From Mytilus edulis (lineage: Eukaryota; Mollusca; Bivalvia; Mytilida; Mytilidae), in assembly GCF_963676685.1 (NCBI RefSeq), contig NC_092352.1:24571117-24635116 (forward strand): 64,000 nt of DNA. The letters run 5' to 3'. How positions within the stretch are numbered: position 1 is the stretch's first letter; every line of letters starts with the position of its first letter. The translations under genes were made by a program, and so were the position numbers. A model generated the notes under the pieces. The model searched no databases. It was not told the origin of the DNA and saw only the letters and a list, made by a program, of their open reading frames with translations. This document shows positions 59,201 to 64,000 of the stretch, one piece after another.

Positions 59201-62200
59201 GAATTGTCTTCGCACGGCAAATAATTGTTTTTAAAATCTTTTGTTGAAAATACACAAATTTACATTCATTGTGCGAAAGTTAATATTAAACAAAGTTGAA
59301 TTAATGCAGCTGGAAGTATTCCTGTTGTAAGTTAACGGAAATGTATTATTATTCTGCTGTACTGCCAACAAATCGTAAAACGAAAATGCCGTAATTGTTA
59401 AGCATAACGAATGGTGAATAATATTTTCCTTTTTACTTGAATATACAAAACTTTCAAACACGTAATTTTATTTAACTGCTCAAATTATTTTAGCGAAAGT
59501 TTCCGGTTATTTTTACACAAGTATGCTCATTTCGTCAATAAAATATTAATTTACTGGTGAAGACATCGAGGTCAAAATTAAGTAGTTTTCATTTTTTATA
59601 AAACTTGAATACAATTGAAAGAATTAACAACAACATTTTGCTTTTAAATCTTTTATTCATTCCAGCAATTAGATAATCGTAAAAAGAAAATGCCGTAGAT
59701 TTACACAATTATTACGGGGCAATTATTTTGTCTAATGAATGGTGAATAAATTTTCCTTTTTACTTGCATATATAAAACTTTTAGACTTATAATTTTTAAA
59801 TAAAGACTTTAACTTTGAAGTAGAATATTTTGTTTTTCACATATTCCGCTATATTTTATAATCGTTTTTTTTTTAAAGCAAGTACATTAAGGTTAAGATA
59901 TTTTTAGATGGGCTAACAAAAAATACGAAAATATTTTGACTTTAATTTTTATTACCACAAATGAAATTTAATTAGTATTAAAGACATTTAAAATTATACA
60001 CCTGTTTGACACTTAAACTGGTACAGTAGACCGGAAATATAATTCTTTATTACTTCAACCTTTACCTGTCAGGTAATCCAATTACCCATTCAGTCTTGTG
60101 CCGGTATAGATCAAAGTAGGATAAGGGCAATTAATTCCTCGGTGTAGAGAGTGAGCTCGTTATCACAATAAACATTTACCTGATTTTGGGAGAGATTACT
60201 CCCAAATTCCTCCCAACATTTTGGGAGGAATATCGGAGTTTTTCGGAGTGGCTCCGACATTTTCCTCGGTGTAGGGTGTGGGAGAGTTGGTACTCTTGAA
60301 GGGTACTGTATATACATAGATACAAGAAGATGTGACAATGAGACAACTCTCCATTCAAGTCACAATTTATGAGTTACCCATTATTGGTCAAAGTTTGGTC
60401 TTCATGAGCCTTGTATGCAATATATACTACATATACTAATTTGTTTGTCAGTGTGTCTTCTGTAAACTTTCAGTGATAAATTTTGGTTTTTTGTTGTTGT
60501 TTCTAAGTGAATATGTGAGCCAAAATTTGTTCCTGTGAAAAAAGTTCCAGTGGAACTAATATCACAGGAAATATGTTCTGGGAGAACTTTTTTCATAGAT
60601 AATTTCAATATAATTTGTTCCATCTCTATGAAATAAGTTCCACACTTTACCTGGTGAAATAAGTACCGGGTTGGTGAAATTTGTTCTTACCTAGTGAAAT
60701 AGGTTCCAGATTTATGAGATTTGTTCCTTACCTGGTGAAATAAGTTCTGGGTTTGTGAAATTTGTTCCTCACCTGGTAAAATAAGTTCCTAGTCTGTGAA
60801 ATATGTTCCACTGGTTAAACAGGTTATCTTATATACTGAACATTTGTCATCAATGAGTTTAAAGTTATCATTCAAGTGCATTATAAAATAAGTATAATAT
60901 ATTGATAATATAATAAATGAAAAATGTAAATCATCCAATAAGAATCTCAGTGTGGACTGTAGCAAATGTTTAATTATAAACGTAAAAAATATCAAAATGA
61001 CAGTCCCACTTTGAGCCAGAAAAGAGTAGGATGAAAAAAAATCTTTCAGAAAAAATTAAAGTCAAAGATGAACATGAACATATGAACAAATTTGAGAAGG
61101 ACAAAATAACTGATTAATGATTCCATAGGACACGAAGAAACAAAAGACACACTCTTTTGAAACTGTTCCATGACGAGTACATGTATGACTAGAAACAGGG
61201 CCATGACATTTAACAGGAACCTAGGAGGAATACCACATAAAACATAGATAGAAATTATGATAAATTACTATCACTTTATCCTGTAGAACTTTACAGTCAT
61301 GCCTACAATTGCACAAGTATCCCATGCCAGCACACTCAGTGCAGCATTTAGCTTGCTTTATAATTTAAGTGTAACAAGAAAATGTTTCGCTGTGCAATAT
61401 GTTGCAAAGGTACTTATTTCAGTGAAAATAGGTTTGAGAAGAACTTATTCATTGATTTCTTTGAAATATGTACATATTGGTCTTCAACTAATATCACAGG
61501 AACTTATTTAAAACTTTTAATATTAACTGGAACAAAATTCATAGAGCTATGATATTTGTTCCGGAACTTATTTCATATTTGGTCAAAAAATTAGTTCCGG
61601 AACAAATTTTACAATGCTGGAACATATTTTCTGTGATATAAGTTCCGGCGGAACATATTTCCTATGAAATTTGTTCCAGCGGAACAAATGTCACGCCGGA
61701 ACATATTTTTTGTTACAAATACTCAACTTAGTATTCTGATTATTTATTTTTTTAAAGTTCATTTACCTATCTCTCTTCCTTCATCATTTCTAACTATTAT
61801 CCCTGCAGGCACCTCTATAGTTAAATTTTCACCATTGTCTCCTAACAAATGGCGTTTACTGAAAGTAAAAATATACATAAAAAAATATGACAAAAAGCTC
61901 TTCGTGTGAAATTTTGCAACATAATAAATTATGATTGGAATTCATATGAACAGAAGATAAGGGAATACATATATCATGCATGATGTATATAAGTCAGCAA
62001 CCCCCCAAAAAAGGAAATACTACAAGTATACCTGCCAACTTTTCAAAATCTCAATGGGGGATTTTAAGTGCAAGAGGACCTAATGCTCCTTTTTTATTGT
62101 CATAAGTGTTTATAATCTACTACCTACTATTATTTCATTTGAGTGCCTGTTTTGAGATATTTAGTTAATGTGACAAAGAATTTCAAAATATATATTTGTT

Positions 62201-63876
62201 TGTCAATACCTCTCATTGGGAAAATCTCCATTAAACGGTGACAGTTGGCAGGTTTGTACAAGTCACAAAATGCTTTGAATAAATTTTACAGACTGTCAAA
62301 GATCTGCAATCAACACCATATTGCTTTAAGGGTTTTAAAATTGAGATATACAAATGTAACTACCCCTGAATATGTTCCAAATTCTAGATGTGGTGAGTAT
62401 GCTTTGGTTCAAGGCAGTTAAGAGATCTCAACCAGCCTAATATAATACCATTGGGTTTTATTCTATTTTGACTTTTAATAAATGTCTCAAATTTCTAAAA
62501 CCATAAACATTTGGTGATTTAAATTTATTCCTTACTTTCAGGCTGCTTGTCTTCCCCCCACCCCCCCAAACACAACAAATAAGTTCTAGAGTACAGTATA
62601 TAGTGTTATTCATCCAGTCAATTTATCATAACTTTCTTGTTGTACCATTGCTATTGTTGAATAAGTTACATTATACTAAAATCTTCAATGGGTTGAATTG
62701 TGACAAAATTATATCCTTTAATTATTTATTTAATCTACAAAGCACCATATTTCCATTGGATATTTTTGTGTTGGCAAGGAGCCTTGAGGTTACTACATTT
62801 ATAAACAAATGCTTTGATGCTTTAGAATGAAATTCAAAACAGTGTGGCTGTGGTCATTGATTGACACATTAAATTCATCCATTGACTAGGACAATTTAGG
62901 TGAACGTTTGTATGTAACGACCAATGCTCACTATGTACTTTTTAAAGACACTTAAACTATGGGGTCACCAAAGGTTCTCAACACCTTAATAAAGTAATTC
63001 GAAAAATTAATCAGAAATAACACAATGTTTTGATTTATATCAATTATATAAATCAAAACATAAAGGTTATTCCTGATTAATTTTTCGAATTATTTTATAA
63101 TTAAAGGCGTTAAGAAACCTTTGGTGACCCCACAGTTTAAATGTCTATCGTAGGTACGTCGTGAACAGTGGTCATTACAGACAAACGTTCACGTAAATTG
63201 TCCCAGTCAACGGATGAATTTAATGTGTCAATCAATGGCCACAGCCACACTAATTTGAATTTCATTCTAATTAAAAAAAAAAATATTAAAAAAATTTAGA
63301 GGTAAATTGTTACAAGAATGACAAGTATATATGTATTATATTAAAAATGCTTTTCAGACAGGAATTTTCCTAGAATTTTTGATTCATTTTTTTACCTACC
63401 AACTTTTTTCATTGAAAAATATGTTTTTATTTTTACCAATCCTTATTTTCTATGTACATGATGTAGTGTTTTATAGGCTGTTGTTTTTATTTTCTTTGTT
63501 TTATTTTTTTGTACATTGTAATGTTACTGTTGTTTTTCTCATTTTAACTTGAAATTTCTTTTATTGTCACTTTGGTATCTACATTGTACTGTCTTTTTTT
63601 AACAGAAATTATAGTCAATTAAAAATATACTTGTTCTACTCTGACATGTTTTATGGATGTTATAAGACTTTACCCGCTGTTTTTACCCGTCTGTGCTAAA
63701 CACCTCTTCTCAGGATATTTGTCTTTAACTTTTGTCAGATGAGAACTAGCACCTACACAGCGCAGTATAACATCACCTCCTTTCCCACCTACACCACCAT
63801 ATTTGGAATATCCTTGACCACCAGAGCCACCTTTTACATATAATCTCAATGTATCAAAAAATCTTTTCTTGAATTC
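49993..63876 (-). CDS. GTPBP10: GTPBP10, Obg-family GTP-binding protein (8 exons, 5' end outside the window)
   Basis: Join on the minus strand: 63876-63674, 61858-61767, 54011-53867, 53220-53147, 52448-52396, 51855-51667, 51230-51107, 50225-49993. All junctions are GT-AG and phases are consistent (2, 1, 2, 1, 0, 0, 1), giving 370 residues. The Obg glycine-rich fold comes first ('[20 protein letters not shown]'). The GTPase domain follows: G1 GFPNAGKST (about residues 147-155), switch I FTT, G3 DLPG (194-197), G4 NKID (271-274) and G5-like ISAQ (about 317-320). The vertebrate protein is near 387 residues, so only about 15-20 N-terminal residues are missing, beyond base 64000. From the family, GTPBP10 is an Obg-type GTPase that assists assembly of the mitochondrial large ribosomal subunit. 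All catalytic motifs are intact. Intron 2 (54012-61766) is swollen by repeats. The alternative family member GTPBP5/MTG2 is less likely, given the match of '[16 protein letters not shown]' to GTPBP10. Confidence 0.93.
50455..50575 (+). repeat. RT-type terminal block in a GTPBP10 intron
   Basis: 'catatggtatgggttttgct', 'cattgttgaagg' and 'catcataccacct'; a diverged copy of the 5285-5400 block. Confidence 0.5.
51107..51230 (-). CDS. GTPBP10: GTPBP10 exon with G4 motif
   Basis: '[20 protein letters not shown]' followed by 'ID': the NKxD guanine-specificity motif. Donor GTATGC, phase 1. Confidence 0.93.
51667..51855 (-). CDS. GTPBP10: GTPBP10 exon with G3 motif
   Basis: 63 codons, phase 0 at both ends: '[20 protein letters not shown]', '[20 protein letters not shown]' and '[12 protein letters not shown]'. 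DLPG is switch II. Confidence 0.95.
52396..52448 (-). CDS. GTPBP10: GTPBP10 exon with switch I
   Basis: 53-bp exon encoding '[18 protein letters not shown]'; the first residue is split with the upstream exon. Too short for an ORF scan, but its phase and homology fit exactly. Confidence 0.92.
53147..53220 (-). CDS. GTPBP10: GTPBP10 exon with Walker A (G1)
   Basis: 74-bp exon: '[20 protein letters not shown]' then 'VASYP'. The P-loop Gly is split across the intron. Donor GTAAGT. Confidence 0.93.
53867..54011 (-). CDS. GTPBP10: GTPBP10 exon, end of Obg fold
   Basis: '[20 protein letters not shown]' and '[16 protein letters not shown]'. The glycine-rich turn and start of the GTPase strand are conserved. 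The apparent ATG at 54060 is intronic and is not the start. Confidence 0.93.
55365..55692. repeat. 196-bp tandem duplication, second unit interrupted
   Basis: The unit 55365-55560 restarts at 55561 with 'gaaacctatgttttatttca'. The second unit is interrupted after 'gaattttgtaaaa' (55692) and resumes at 56247 with 'aacgagaaatgcaaag'. Confidence 0.8.
55693..56246. mobile_element. 554-bp insertion with internal long hairpin
   Basis: It begins 'ggagtaggtccggtaaggac' and ends 'ttttggggccaa'. Arms 55918-55947 and 56005-56034 are inverted with one mismatch in 30 ('aaacgaaagtggccgca...'), and pairing extends outward with mismatches. It occupies the second of two tandem units, replacing about 8 bp of it, so its borders are known from the intact first unit. 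Confidence 0.7.
57290..57435 (-). repeat. RT-type terminal block, reversed
   Basis: 'aagaagatgtggtataattg', 'ccaatgagacaactatccac', 'aagagaccaaaataacac' and 'ccataccgcatagtcagctt'; the reverse of 5270-5400. Confidence 0.7.
57479..57748 (-). other. Unassigned 89-aa open frame in a CpG-containing patch
   Basis: Begins '[20 protein letters not shown]' then '[20 protein letters not shown]'. The 5' part (about 57640-57775) has more CpG than its surroundings ('ccgcgtaccgcgg', 'gacgcgtgac'). It is antisense-consistent with GTPBP10 but inside its intron 2, and no splice partner is evident. It could be chance, or an exon of another transcript. Confidence 0.2.
57776..60110. other. AT-rich intronic stretch
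   Basis: No recognised element. Two diverged stretches at about 59390-59440 and 59685-59770 share 'gaaaatgccgta' and 'gaatggtgaataa.attttcc', suggesting an old local duplication. Confidence 0.45.
60185..60270. repeat. Short hairpin 'attcctccca..tgggaggaat'
   Basis: Perfect inverted 'ttcctccca' arms around 'acatttt', with further 'ctccga' / 'tcggag' pairs around it. Confidence 0.6.
60330..60415 (-). repeat. RT-type terminal block, reversed
   Basis: 'acaagaagatgtgacaatga' and 'gacaactctccattcaagtc'; a truncated copy of the block at 6001-6110. Confidence 0.6.
60522..61708. mobile_element. GTTCC/GGAAC motif-rich foldback element, about 1.2 kb
   Basis: Both flanks (60522-60830 and 61490-61708) are packed with 'tttgttcc', 'aagttcc', 'ggaacaaat' and 'ggaacatattt' words spaced about 15-35 bp apart; I count over twenty. 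The left end 'aaaatttgttcctg' and right end 'ggaacatatttt' are roughly inverted. The middle, about 60840-61480, lacks the motif. This arrangement resembles a non-autonomous transposon with subterminal binding-site arrays. It ends 58 bp from the GTPBP10 exon at 61767. Confidence 0.55.
61767..61858 (-). CDS. GTPBP10: GTPBP10 exon, middle of Obg fold
   Basis: 92-bp exon: '[20 protein letters not shown]' and '[10 protein letters not shown]'. Acceptor 'actttcag', donor GTAAAT. A repeat element ends only 58 bases beyond the donor. Confidence 0.9.
62822..63270. mobile_element. 449-bp foldback element (mariner-type TA flanks)
   Basis: Two arms of about 220 bp are reverse complements with moderate divergence, from 'GAATGAAATTCAAA' at the left to 'TTTGAATTTCATTC' at the right, with the centre near 63048 ('ttttgatttatat'/'atataaatcaaaa'). 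TA on both sides could be a Tc1/mariner-like target duplication. It lies in the intron between the GTPBP10 exons at 63674 and 61858. Confidence 0.75.
63674..63876 (-). CDS. GTPBP10: GTPBP10 exon, glycine-rich N-terminus (first exon in the window)
   Basis: 67 codons plus two bases: '[20 protein letters not shown]', '[18 protein letters not shown]' and '[19 protein letters not shown]'. The acceptor 'tttgtag' ends at 63877. No in-frame ATG lies between 63877 and 64000, so the start codon lies further right. Confidence 0.93.
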
Positions 63877-64000
63877 CTACAAAATATTATTTACAATGTA
63901 AGACATCATATGCACAGTACTTTTTTCTAATAACTTATTTAAGTTATACACTTGACTGTTAATCTAAAGGATTTATAGCGTCTTGGTCACTAATTTGGCA

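Noticed and set aside
63877..64000. GTPBP10 start codon in the last 124 bases
   Set aside because: No in-frame ATG precedes the acceptor, and a good acceptor ends at 63877, so the 5' exon lies outside.

Overview
The window looks like a bivalve mollusc nuclear genome, most likely a marine mussel (Mytilus-like). It is strongly AT-rich and gene-poor, its one conserved gene is split by GT-AG introns, and it is crowded with repeat families I recognise from mussel sequence: reverse-transcriptase (RT) element tails, the 'ggctctaaagagcc...gctcacct' family, and 'tcaggaatatgacagttgtt' tails. The organism call rests on that recognition plus the protein sequences; no search was run. I see no rRNA, tRNA or CRISPR array.

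Layout. 1-29.5 kb holds no intact gene. It contains decayed RT-element 3' ends on both strands, two MITE-like DNA transposons with 3-bp TAA/TTA target duplications (17970-19843 and 25416-26147), several foldback hairpins and a short tandem repeat. 29.56-41.49 kb is a direct segmental duplication of about 2.4-2.7 kb. Its left copy was later split by a Ty3/gypsy LTR retrotransposon (30410-34703) and by a MITE (34989-36683), and the right copy preserves both empty sites. Each copy carries one small gene: intact at 37539-37991, frameshifted at 40967-41301. 41.89-49.02 kb is a second tandem duplication of repeat-rich DNA, and its two copies differ by insertions and deletions.

49.99-63.88 kb, minus strand, is the main host gene: eight exons encoding nearly all of an Obg-family GTPase, GTPBP10. 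The start codon lies beyond the right edge. Its introns carry a nested Helitron-like composite (54088-57266), an element packed with GTTCC/GGAAC motifs (60522-61708) and a 449-bp foldback (62822-63270).

The most unusual object is the LTR element. Its single ORF runs gag-protease-integrase, the gene order of the Gmr1 branch in which integrase precedes RT. RT/RNase H and the normal 3' LTR are missing. In their place lies a 380-bp inverted copy of part of the 5' LTR, followed by only the last few bases of an LTR end, yet the whole is bounded by a clean 5-bp target duplication. The 5' LTR also holds a consensus splice donor that would join in frame to an acceptor immediately before the gag ATG.
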